From Desulfurococcales archaeon (GTDB lineage Archaea; Thermoproteota; Thermoprotei_A; Sulfolobales; Acidilobaceae): a stretch of DNA of 64,000 nt. Position 1 is the stretch's first letter. Every line of letters starts with the position of its first letter. Made by a program: the position numbers and the translations under genes. The stretch is taken from the NCBI GenBank assembly GCA_015521115.1, contig WAOT01000008.1:22949-86948 (forward strand). The letters are read 5' to 3'. Positions 16,152 to 24,361 of this stretch are shown piece by piece. The notes below the pieces were generated by a model that worked only from the letters and a program-made list of their open reading frames with translations, ran no database searches and was not told the origin of the DNA.

Positions 16152-18802
16152 GCACCAATTCCTCCACACCGGCCAAGGTAGTAGCTCTAATAGTCACTCT
16201 AATCACCACAATCACAGTATTTTCTCCAATGACGTTAGCAGTAGGGTCAGTACAACTCTACACCATCCTGCCCTATGAAGTTGAAAATAGTGTAATAGTC
16301 CTACCCCCAAGGCAGTTGAGACTTTCAAGCATAGTCGAACTATCAGGGTACAATAACTCGCTGTTAAAGGGCTCTGGCTCCACTATAATTGCGGGGCCTG
16401 GATATGTAGGTTTGACTTTAAGGGGGTTTAAGAACACGAGTATTGAGGGCCTCCACATAATAGTCGAGAATGAGACCTTCCTGCTAATTCAAGTTACTGG
16501 CTCATCTGGGGTAATTATAAGAGACGTCAACTTAGGAGTGACCTCAGAGTATATTAGTGCGAGAGTCCTTATAGTGGTCGACGACTCCTCAGATATTATG
16601 ATTGAAAACCTAACAATCGATAATAGTTTAGAATCCGAAATAATCCTGACAGCGGTGGAAGGAGTTAAGATGCGCAACGCTAGTATGCCTTCAACCAGTC
16701 TTACAGCCGCATCTTCACCCGGCTTCACACTCGATAGGACAGTTCTTCAAAGCTTACAGTTCAGAGGGCTGATATATGCAGAGTTAGTGTCCTCTACTAT
16801 AAGTGGGGTTTCCTCTGCAGGCCTAGGTTACTTGGCAGTGAAAGGCTCGAAGATCGGCAGCATGCTACTGTACGGTCTTAAACCGGGTGATATGCTTCCC
16901 TTTCCGCCTTTTTTTGCGGTCGTTGACGGGACTGTTGTTATTAGGCGAATTTATCTTAGGGACACTGAGCTCTTACTTGTTACCAACTCTAGTGTTGGCT
17001 CCATAGCTGGGATGAACGTTAAGAACACTGTCATAAGCGGCTCAAGAGCGGGCCTCATATCTATCTCGAGCGCAGACAGGGTCGGAGTATATTCTTCCCA
17101 AGCTGGGGCTATTAGGATTGACTCCTGGAATGTTGAACTATATAATTTAACCATAGCGTCAAACACTAGTCATATAGCTAGTTCTGCGCTCCTAGTCCTC
17201 CACACGAACCTGTCCAATGCAATACTGGAAGATGTTGAAATAGAGGGCCCCGCCGGTGTAGGCCTGTCTCTAGAGGGCTCGTTCAAGGAGCCTGCACACA
17301 TATACATTGCAAACCTCGAAGTGGCCAACGTGGAGAGAGCCGTACAGCTCAAGGACTTTTCGGGCACACTTGAGATCATAGGGTCAGCCTTTAACAATGT
17401 CTCCACGCTCCTCTATATGGCTAGCAACACCCAGTGGGGTACTGACGTATTGCTCGCAGGCTCCACAGTCCATCAACCCACAGGTTCAGTCCTACCCCTC
17501 ATAGTGGTACGCCCCCTGAAGGCCAACCTTACCATGCTCTACAACGTCTTCCACCTGACTGGCAGCGAGACTATAAGTATAGAGGGGGTTGAGGGAGAAG
17601 GTAGTCCTATACTACAAGTATGGGCTGCCGGGAACGCTTTCTGGGCTGATGACGACTCAGCACTCTCCTGGGCCACCGTCAAGCCCCAGGGTGTCAGGGT
17701 TCACCTGGTAGTCAACGGATCCTGGGGCCAGTGCTCCGGAAACTATTACTCGTGGAACAGTGTCCTAGAACCCTCCCTCTTAGGCGTCCAAGACCCTCAC
17801 CCATCAGATGACCCCGAGCATCCCGGATATGGCGGGTGCTGCGTAGCCGGGCTAATGTACCGGTCGGGGCTAGGATCCTTATCCGAAGTCTTGGGGTTTA
17901 GCCCGGGCCTTATACTCTACCACACCGGAGCAGGCGGCATTGCAGAGCTGCAGTTGGGGCAGGAGGGTGACGTAGTAGTCCATTTCAACTGGTCTAGCCC
18001 GCTCGAGCTTGGGCTCCCATCCGTTAAGGCGGGGGAGGCCTATCTCAAGGATATAGCGGTTGAGGGGACAGGGACTCTTGAGTATACGTTATACCTCATC
18101 CCTCAAAGCTCCTCTAGAACTCTAGTTCTCGAGGGGAGGGTAGAGGTAGACACTCAACCCCCATCTGCTACCATCATGGTATCTAAAGATGGCCAGGCCG
18201 TTGGCGGCTCCCTATACTCGAGTAGAGGTTACGTCGTCTCGTACTCCGAGTACTACATTCCCGGCTGGCGAGGGAACATAACAGTTGCCGGGTCGGTCAG
18301 AGATGAGGGTTTGATCGGGTGCACGTCACTATTTACACTTACCCCTCCCACAGGCTCAGAAACCCTCTCACTCGACTCCCTCCTGGGGAGGGGGGAGATG
18401 TCCTGCCCGACGTCTTCTAATAAGACCGCAATCAGCGTCAGTGTCGAGTATCCTATCGCCAGGCCGTGGAACCCTGCAGTCCTACTATCGAGGGACTTGC
18501 AGGGGAACCCGCTACTAGTTTTCATGGTCTTCAAAAAACACAAATATGGAGCCCCACCCACCAACACAGAGGTTCAGCCAAAGGTGTCGGCACCTCAAAA
18601 CGTCACACCTCCTATTCCCTTGGAAACCACGACCCCGGTTAAGTCTAATAGGACGGCAGGCGTGAATCCGCCTAGACAAGAACGCCCTGTGGGAGGGGTA
18701 GGTGTACTACTGTTATCGGGTGTCCTAGGGGTTGTGGCCCTGGTGTTAGTGGTTAAGGGTTATAGAGGGCGGTTGCTGAGCCGTGGTCGGTATACGCTAT
18801 AA
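16148..18802 (+). CDS. Giant parallel-beta-helix surface protein B
   Basis: 884 residues, same design as the preceding protein: a signal segment, a long beta-helix ectodomain with repeated NxxIxG-type turns and many N-x-S/T sequons, a Pro/Thr-rich stalk near residues 800-850, and a C-terminal transmembrane helix (VGVLLLSGVLGVVALVLVV) with an Arg-rich tail. It starts at TTG 16148, which overlaps the upstream TGA (TTGA) and follows GTAGGAG, implying translational coupling. The last 50 bases overlap the end of the convergent gene on the minus strand. Together with protein A it may form a surface complex or attach to S-layer; function is unknown. Confidence 0.72.
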   Translation: MSTNSSTPAKVVALIVTLITTITVFSPMTLAVGSVQLYTILPYEVENSVIVLPPRQLRLSSIVELSGYNNSLLKGSGSTIIAGPGYVGLTLRGFKNTSIEGLHIIVENETFLLIQVTGSSGVIIRDVNLGVTSEYISARVLIVVDDSSDIMIENLTIDNSLESEIILTAVEGVKMRNASMPSTSLTAASSPGFTLDRTVLQSLQFRGLIYAELVSSTISGVSSAGLGYLAVKGSKIGSMLLYGLKPGDMLPFPPFFAVVDGTVVIRRIYLRDTELLLVTNSSVGSIAGMNVKNTVISGSRAGLISISSADRVGVYSSQAGAIRIDSWNVELYNLTIASNTSHIASSALLVLHTNLSNAILEDVEIEGPAGVGLSLEGSFKEPAHIYIANLEVANVERAVQLKDFSGTLEIIGSAFNNVSTLLYMASNTQWGTDVLLAGSTVHQPTGSVLPLIVVRPLKANLTMLYNVFHLTGSETISIEGVEGEGSPILQVWAAGNAFWADDDSALSWATVKPQGVRVHLVVNGSWGQCSGNYYSWNSVLEPSLLGVQDPHPSDDPEHPGYGGCCVAGLMYRSGLGSLSEVLGFSPGLILYHTGAGGIAELQLGQEGDVVVHFNWSSPLELGLPSVKAGEAYLKDIAVEGTGTLEYTLYLIPQSSSRTLVLEGRVEVDTQPPSATIMVSKDGQAVGGSLYSSRGYVVSYSEYYIPGWRGNITVAGSVRDEGLIGCTSLFTLTPPTGSETLSLDSLLGRGEMSCPTSSNKTAISVSVEYPIARPWNPAVLLSRDLQGNPLLVFMVFKKHKYGAPPTNTEVQPKVSAPQNVTPPIPLETTTPVKSNRTAGVNPPRQERPVGGVGVLLLSGVLGVVALVLVVKGYRGRLLSRGRYTL

Positions 18803-19685
18803 TTACTGCGGGCGTAGTTAACACCCTCGTACTAAGTGTAATAGACTCGCCGGGCTGGAGGTCTCGCGGGGTCGTGAGGACAGGTACCCCGTTCACTGTT
18901 ACTGTTATGATCTTAACAGGTTCTTCCCCCGTGTTTGTTATTTTAACCGTTATATTGTATCCGATGGGAGGCGTCGGGCTACCTTCGACTGAGATGTTTA
19001 GGGGAGCTGTCAGGTTGCTTTTAGGTGGGGTTGTCAGGTTGGAAGTTGATACTGTTTGTTCTAGCAACTGTATTAAGCTCATGACATCCCCGCTGTGGTC
19101 GCAGACGTAGCTTGTTAGAGCTAGGAATGCTCTAGCCTCGGCTGGTAGGCCTGGTAGGGTCACGTTTGTGGCTGTAACGTTGAAGGGTACTGTGACCGTC
19201 TTCCATGGTATTATTCCGAAGGCTTTGAGATCCACCATTGCGTAGCCTTCGACTCTAACTGTGAGCTCGGATCCCGCCTGGAGGGCTTTAGCTAGACCGC
19301 AGCCAGCCCTTGAGAGGTCTAAGTCTACCTTGAATATGTGCTCGCTCCAGCCGCTCTTGAGGTCTAAATATGGGATGAACCCGTCACCGGCATAGTATCC
19401 CTCGACATAGACCTTATAGTAGACGAGGCGAGCTAGAACGTCACCGTCAGGATTGTATATTTTCACTGGTATTTCAAGGTGTAGAGCTGTGGGGCCTATT
19501 GGGGACACCTGTGGGGTTCCCGATAGTTGAGCATCCCATTCGTCCATGTGCTGGTATACGCCTACCAGGTACACGATGACGCCGATTATTATAACCAAGT
19601 AGATAGTGTACTTGACCGCTGCCATAATCCTCTGACGTCTGAGACGTGACTCAATCTTAGTAACTCGCTCCTCAATACTGCTCAA
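18753..19685 (-). CDS. Membrane-anchored WHy/LEA-like protein
   Basis: 310 residues starting at TTG 19685. A short charged helix (EERVTKIESRLRRQR), then a transmembrane helix (residues 25-45), then two beta-sandwich-like segments. The first (residues about 70-170; IPVKIYNPDGDVLARLVYY then VEGYYAGDGFIPY) has the NP..... pattern of WHy/LEA14 domains. The second, C-terminal one (ITNTGEEPVKIITVTVNG ... LQPGESITL) resembles a CARDB/Ig-like module. LEA-like domains are linked to stress tolerance and secretion, but here only fold is suggested. It overlaps the convergent surface protein B by 50 bases at the 3' ends. Confidence 0.6.
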   Translation of the reverse strand: MSSIEERVTKIESRLRRQRIMAAVKYTIYLVIIIGVIVYLVGVYQHMDEWDAQLSGTPQVSPIGPTALHLEIPVKIYNPDGDVLARLVYYKVYVEGYYAGDGFIPYLDLKSGWSEHIFKVDLDLSRAGCGLAKALQAGSELTVRVEGYAMVDLKAFGIIPWKTVTVPFNVTATNVTLPGLPAEARAFLALTSYVCDHSGDVMSLIQLLEQTVSTSNLTTPPKSNLTAPLNISVEGSPTPPIGYNITVKITNTGEEPVKIITVTVNGVPVLTTPRDLQPGESITLSTRVLTTPAVIIAYTDHGSATALYNP

Positions 19686-19739
19686 CCGGGCAGCACCGTG
19701 TAGAGAAATGTTGTTGGGTGTGGAGGGAAAATTTCTGTT

Positions 19740-21302
19740 TTATCTTCTAACGTATTTCTTGTATAGGTATTCGACGAAGTACTTGGGGTTATACTCCTCT
19801 CCGGTGGCCCTCTTCACAATGTCTCTCGGCTTGAGCGTTGAACCGTACTTGTGTATCTTCTCTCTCAGCCAGTTCTTTATCTCAACGATTCCCTCCTCTC
19901 CCCGGGATATCAAGTCTGGTAGTTCGCCGAGGTCTTTCTCTAGTGCTGCCTTAACCTGTGCGCTTACAACGTTTCCTAGGCTGTATGTTGGGAAGTAGCC
20001 TATGCTCCCTAGGCTCCAGTGGACGTCTTGTAGGACTCCTTCCCTGTCGTTCTTGGGCCTTACACCTAGGAGCTCCTCCATCATGTCATTCCATACTTGC
20101 GGGAGTTCGGAGACGCTGAGTGAGCCCTCTATTAGCTTCTTCTCGATGACGTATCTCAGGTAGATGTGCATATTGTATGTCACTTCGTCGGCCTCAACCC
20201 TTATCAGGCTTGGTGTGACTATGTTGAAGTATTTGTATAGCTCCTCAACAGTGTACTCCTTAGTTATGCCTATTGTCTCGTCGAGGATCGGTTTAATGAG
20301 GCCTGTGAACTCCATACTCCTCCCCACTATGTTCTCCCAGAACCTGCTCTGGCTCTCGTGTATTCCGAGGCTGTTAGCCGAGGCGACCGGAGTCATCGCT
20401 AGCCTCTCATCTACTTGTAGCTCATAGAGTGCGTGGCCGAACTCGTGTATTACTGCGTATAGGCTCCTCTTAAAGTCTCTCGGGGCACCGTCGATCTCGG
20501 GGTACCATGTGGTTATCCTCACATCATACATTCCTATCTTAGTGGTGAAGGGGTGGGCGCTGACGTCCATCCTGGCCCTCTCCCACGGATAGCCTAGTAG
20601 GTTTAGGATCTTGACGTTCGCCTCCCTCATCTTCTCCTTATCATATTCTCTCCTCTCCAGCTCATGCTTTTGCGGGTAGTATCCTTCGCTGAGGACTTTT
20701 TCTAGCACTTTCTTACTCTCAGGTATTATGGTGTTGAACATGTTGTCCACGTCATCTATCCTCAGGCCCTCCTCGTAGAGGTCTAGTAGTGCGTTGTATG
20801 GGTGCCCCTCGTATCCTAGGTACTCAGCCTCCTTTCTAGCCATCTCCACGATCTTCTCGAGATAGGGCTGGAACATTTTGAAATCGGACTTGGCCTTAGC
20901 CTGCTCCCATACGGAGGCAGCCTCCTCGACCAGTTTGTTGAAGTTATAGACGAAGTCTTCAGGCAGCTTCTCCGATATGTCGATCTCCCTTCTCAACACC
21001 CTGACAACTCCCGCCTCGTAGAGGTTCAGGAGCTCAACCCTCTTCTCAGCAACCTCAAGAAGGGCCTTAACCTCTCTACTCAGCAAGAGCCTCCTGGATA
21101 GAACGCTTAGCTCCGCCCTCGCTACTCCACGCTCTGGCGCCGCCTTTCGGGGCATGTATGTTCTAGCATCCCACCCCAACAGGCTGCTGGCGTATGAGAG
21201 CGCCCAAACCGGCCTCCATACCTCGACAAGCTTAACGACAACAGGATCCCTTATGAGAGGCTCCCTGTCACCCACGTTCACAAGCAACCACCACGCCTTC
21301 AT
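19740..21302 (-). CDS. Carboxypeptidase M32 (Taq/Pfu type)
   Basis: 520 residues from ATG 21302. The zinc-binding HEFGH motif lies near residue 285, followed by the glutamate zinc ligand in HESQSRFWEN, and the family signature RITTWY (DVRITTWYPEIDGAPRDF) is present. M32 enzymes are metal-dependent carboxypeptidases that release C-terminal residues in the cytoplasm. I chose ATG 21302 because a TATA element ATATAAC (21321-21327) lies about 22 bases upstream, typical of a leaderless archaeal gene; a frame open 41 codons further upstream would run through that promoter and has no family support. Confidence 0.94.
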   Translation of the reverse strand: MKAWWLLVNVGDREPLIRDPVVVKLVEVWRPVWALSYASSLLGWDARTYMPRKAAPERGVARAELSVLSRRLLLSREVKALLEVAEKRVELLNLYEAGVVRVLRREIDISEKLPEDFVYNFNKLVEEAASVWEQAKAKSDFKMFQPYLEKIVEMARKEAEYLGYEGHPYNALLDLYEEGLRIDDVDNMFNTIIPESKKVLEKVLSEGYYPQKHELERREYDKEKMREANVKILNLLGYPWERARMDVSAHPFTTKIGMYDVRITTWYPEIDGAPRDFKRSLYAVIHEFGHALYELQVDERLAMTPVASANSLGIHESQSRFWENIVGRSMEFTGLIKPILDETIGITKEYTVEELYKYFNIVTPSLIRVEADEVTYNMHIYLRYVIEKKLIEGSLSVSELPQVWNDMMEELLGVRPKNDREGVLQDVHWSLGSIGYFPTYSLGNVVSAQVKAALEKDLGELPDLISRGEEGIVEIKNWLREKIHKYGSTLKPRDIVKRATGEEYNPKYFVEYLYKKYVRR

Positions 21303-21320
21303 TGAGTAGGCCGGGCGAGA

Positions 21321-21327
21321 ATATAAC
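21321..21327 (-). promoter_or_regulatory. TATA box of the M32 carboxypeptidase gene
   Basis: Minus-strand GTTATAT centred about 22-24 bases before ATG 21302, which would make the message leaderless. It decides the start codon of the gene. Confidence 0.6.
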
Positions 21328-21455
21328 ATGTGGCTACATATAGATGCGGCTATGGTACTGCCATTAGCAATAATTACTCCTTGAGAAGGCACGCCATTAT
21401 AACCCGATACCGAGCATGTGGTCAAGCGTTAGAGTAGCGGGGCACGGTGTAGGAG

Positions 21456-23933
21456 TTGAAGAGCGTTAGTGCAGCACGGCTGGTAATGAGGGTTACAATG
21501 ATATTAGCAGGACTCTACCTGGTAACACTCGGAGTCGCAACGTACTACGTCATAGGCACATATGACTACCTCGGCTCCTACCAGGGCATACCCATACGCT
21601 ACTGGCACCCAGCCCCCTCAGCCATTGTTATAAGCCTTCTAAGCATATTCTTCGGGCTAGCCTCATTCGCCCTAAGTGTTAAACCGTCCCGGAGGAGAAT
21701 GGTTTCTGTCTTCATACTTGCAATCACAGTCACCATAGCTGCGGGCGCGGTATCTGCAGCCTACTTCGACGATAAGGATATCATAATTGTTAGAACCCCT
21801 CTCACCACGGATGCCTACATGCTGCAGGTTGAGGCTTCAAAGGATATTCTGAGGGGGGTGAACCCTTACACGCAAAACTATTCCGAGATCCTATTAGATA
21901 GGCTTCCTCCAGATCCTCTCACGTGGGTATACTCCTCGCCCGACCCCCCGTTCACTGCCGATAAAATAGTCGGGTTCGTCAATAATTTCGACTACCTCCC
22001 TCCGGCGGCCCTCTATTATATACCGGCCCACCTGTTTCGGATCCCGCCACACATCTGGGACGCGATTGTCGCCAGCATAGGGCTCTCAGTTCTTTACTGG
22101 GCATTACCCAGTAGGAGGAGGTACCTGTATCCAGCCCTCGTTGGCGGTGGGATATTCCTCTACCTGCTCCCTCTCATGGGGAGAACGGGGGTAACGGGCT
22201 GGTTCGTCCCCTTACTTCTAGCAGTTCTCTTCCCCGAGATGCCGGTTCTGTCAGGCTTCTTACTCGCCTTTGCAAGCCTCTACAGGGTCTATGTCGGGGT
22301 TTTCGCCCTCTTCCTCCTAGTAGCGTATCACCGTGAGGGGTTCAAGGCCCTAAGGATCCTTGTTTGGGCCGCCCTGTTCGGTATTCTAATGGTAGCCCCA
22401 TTCGCCATCCGCAACCCGTGGGCGGTCATTGAGGCTTTCACAACACCCTATAGGCTAAACCTTAACCCCCTCGACATGGGGCCTGGGATCTCAAGCCTAG
22501 GCTTCCTGGGGCTCCTAGCGCCGAAAGAAGTGTATAGTGTAGCCATGTTTGCTACGATAGTCGTGGGGTTAATAGTTTCATACAAGTGGTACCACAAGGT
22601 AAAGTATGCGGCCTTCGTCTTCCCTACGATAGCAATGCTCTTCTACTATAGGCCGAGCTACGTATACTACTACTACTACCCTCTACTGGGAGCTATCTCC
22701 TACGCCACCGGTAAGATACAGTTCCTCGACGAAGATTTTGATAGAAAAGCTGAGAAGTTTGTTGCAAGTCTGGGCCTACTCGTTTTGGCCGCGAGCCTAG
22801 CTGGGAGCTTCACTTTCATAGAAGTTCTACCCGAGCGTGTACCTCAGGTCGCCCTTGCCATCTCTGTGGGGATAGCATTCGCCCCACTCATACTCTACTA
22901 CTCCCTAAAGCATATAAGCCCCCCGAGGCCGAGGAACGTCTTTATAGCTGTACTCGTTTCCATCGTACTCGCCTCAATCATTGTGGGCCCCTTATCACCT
23001 GTCTACTACATATCATTCAACCGCACGGGGATGGTGAATGCTGTTTTAGATGTGGCTGAAAAACCTGGAGCCCCAATAGAGGGGGTGAGCTGCTATAGGC
23101 TAATGGTGCCTTCTCGCCCCGACCTTTCAGTGAACAGTGAGCTCTCCTCGTTTAACTGCTCGAACCATCATGGTGGTGAGAGTTTCAGCCCTCTAGTAGC
23201 TTTAGTTGTCAAGGCGTCCCTCTCCCATGGCCTGCCACTCGAGATCCTCGTCTACATCGTCCTAGCTTTTACTACAGTAGTCCTAGCGTTGGGCTTCTAT
23301 GCTAAGACGGGGGTGCTGGGTGCAACAGTATTTACAGTACTAATCCTCTCAGCAGGCACGCTTTACGTATTAGACTTCAAATTCGCGCTTACCGGTTTTG
23401 CACTAACACTCCTCCTGGTATCACTATATGTCCTAGGCGTACTGGCTAGAATACCCGCACTATCGGCCGCGGCCATATCTCTTGCACCAGTCTCCTCCTA
23501 CGCTGGCCCACTACTGTTCGCCGCCCTGCTAGGAGACACTATAAGATCTGGTGGGAGGCGTCGCTCTATTGTTGCATTAGCGATTGCAATAACCGTGACT
23601 GCAGTCTCCACGCTCTACTTCGGGCCGAGGCGACTCATCGCCTCCCTCCTGGGTGTAGAGGTCTACGAAGCCCTTTCAAGCGGGTGTTGCCTGGCTAACT
23701 TGCTGGGTTACAGTTGGCTGACTGCTGTCGTGTTGGTTGTCCTTTTCTCTGTCATCGCCGGTATTATCTCTTGGAAGGTGAACCTGTGGACAGCGCTCGG
23801 TGCTAGCGCCTTCGCCTCTCTACTTGTGCCTCACTGTCTGCCGATACTCGCCTCAGTGTTTATCATTGGGGGAGTATTAGCAGCCCTATCCGCTGGTTCA
23901 AGGGAACTCGTGCTCGGCGAGGACGTGGCGTAG
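21456..23933 (+). CDS. Polytopic GT-C/GT87-like membrane glycosyltransferase
   Basis: 825 residues with roughly 18-20 transmembrane helices. In the first extracytoplasmic loop (near residues 110-140) is TDAYMLQVEA..ILRGVNPYTQ, which matches the acidic-loop pattern D..Y...A..ll.G.nPY of GT-C polyprenyl-phosphate-sugar-dependent mannosyltransferases (GT87, DUF2029). The C-terminal third is a second block of helices with Cys pairs. It would transfer a sugar from a dolichyl carrier on the outer face of the membrane, perhaps to surface glycoproteins such as those just upstream. The start is TTG 21456 behind TAGGAG. The last 36 bases overlap the convergent CBS gene. Assignment rests on topology and one loop. 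Confidence 0.62.
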   Translation: MKSVSAARLVMRVTMILAGLYLVTLGVATYYVIGTYDYLGSYQGIPIRYWHPAPSAIVISLLSIFFGLASFALSVKPSRRRMVSVFILAITVTIAAGAVSAAYFDDKDIIIVRTPLTTDAYMLQVEASKDILRGVNPYTQNYSEILLDRLPPDPLTWVYSSPDPPFTADKIVGFVNNFDYLPPAALYYIPAHLFRIPPHIWDAIVASIGLSVLYWALPSRRRYLYPALVGGGIFLYLLPLMGRTGVTGWFVPLLLAVLFPEMPVLSGFLLAFASLYRVYVGVFALFLLVAYHREGFKALRILVWAALFGILMVAPFAIRNPWAVIEAFTTPYRLNLNPLDMGPGISSLGFLGLLAPKEVYSVAMFATIVVGLIVSYKWYHKVKYAAFVFPTIAMLFYYRPSYVYYYYYPLLGAISYATGKIQFLDEDFDRKAEKFVASLGLLVLAASLAGSFTFIEVLPERVPQVALAISVGIAFAPLILYYSLKHISPPRPRNVFIAVLVSIVLASIIVGPLSPVYYISFNRTGMVNAVLDVAEKPGAPIEGVSCYRLMVPSRPDLSVNSELSSFNCSNHHGGESFSPLVALVVKASLSHGLPLEILVYIVLAFTTVVLALGFYAKTGVLGATVFTVLILSAGTLYVLDFKFALTGFALTLLLVSLYVLGVLARIPALSAAAISLAPVSSYAGPLLFAALLGDTIRSGGRRRSIVALAIAITVTAVSTLYFGPRRLIASLLGVEVYEALSSGCCLANLLGYSWLTAVVLVVLFSVIAGIISWKVNLWTALGASAFASLLVPHCLPILASVFIIGGVLAALSAGSRELVLGEDVA

Positions 23934-24302
23934 CACGTCTCTTATACTAAGGATCCCTACGACCCTGTTTGTGCTGTCAACCACGGGTAAGTGTCTGACC
24001 TCGTGGTGCACCATTTTATGGGCCGCTGATACGATACTGTCCTCCGGCCTAGCTACTACAAGTTTCTTGGTCATATACTCCTCCACCTTCACGCTGTCAA
24101 AGTCTGCACCGTCCGAGATCGCCTTTACAAGATCTCTCTCAGTTATTATTCCGAGGAGCCTGAGCTCGTTCTCAACGACTAGGAGGCTCCCGATCTTCTC
24201 AGAGGCCATCTTGGACGCCGCTCTCCGCAGTGTCTCGCCCGGTGATACGGTGTGTATCGGCTTCTTCCTCATGACCTCAGCGACTGTCGTCAATTCAGGC
24301 AC
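23898..24302 (-). CDS. CBS-pair domain protein
   Basis: 134 residues made of two CBS motifs (each ending in GIITERDL or GILSIRDVL) and almost nothing else. Such proteins bind adenine nucleotides and regulate partners. I chose GTG 24302 because a TATA element (TTATAT on the minus strand at 24331-24336) lies about 30 bases upstream; the frame open upstream to 24401 runs over that promoter and into the divergent GAPOR gene. It is divergent from GAPOR and may be co-regulated with it. Confidence 0.88.
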   Translation of the reverse strand: MPELTTVAEVMRKKPIHTVSPGETLRRAASKMASEKIGSLLVVENELRLLGIITERDLVKAISDGADFDSVKVEEYMTKKLVVARPEDSIVSAAHKMVHHEVRHLPVVDSTNRVVGILSIRDVLRHVLAEHEFP

Positions 24303-24328
24303 CCCAATTTTTTGTAACTGGTCTGACA

Positions 24329-24338
24329 GGATATAACC
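24329..24338. promoter_or_regulatory. TATA element shared by the CBS gene and GAPOR
   Basis: GGATATAACC. On the plus strand its centre is about 27 bases before the GAPOR TTG (24362); on the minus strand about 31 bases before the CBS GTG (24302). Only 59 bases separate the two starts and I see no second TATA-like site in it. Confidence 0.5.
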
Positions 24339-24361
24339 TTGGGGGCGGAGGCGGTGGGGCA

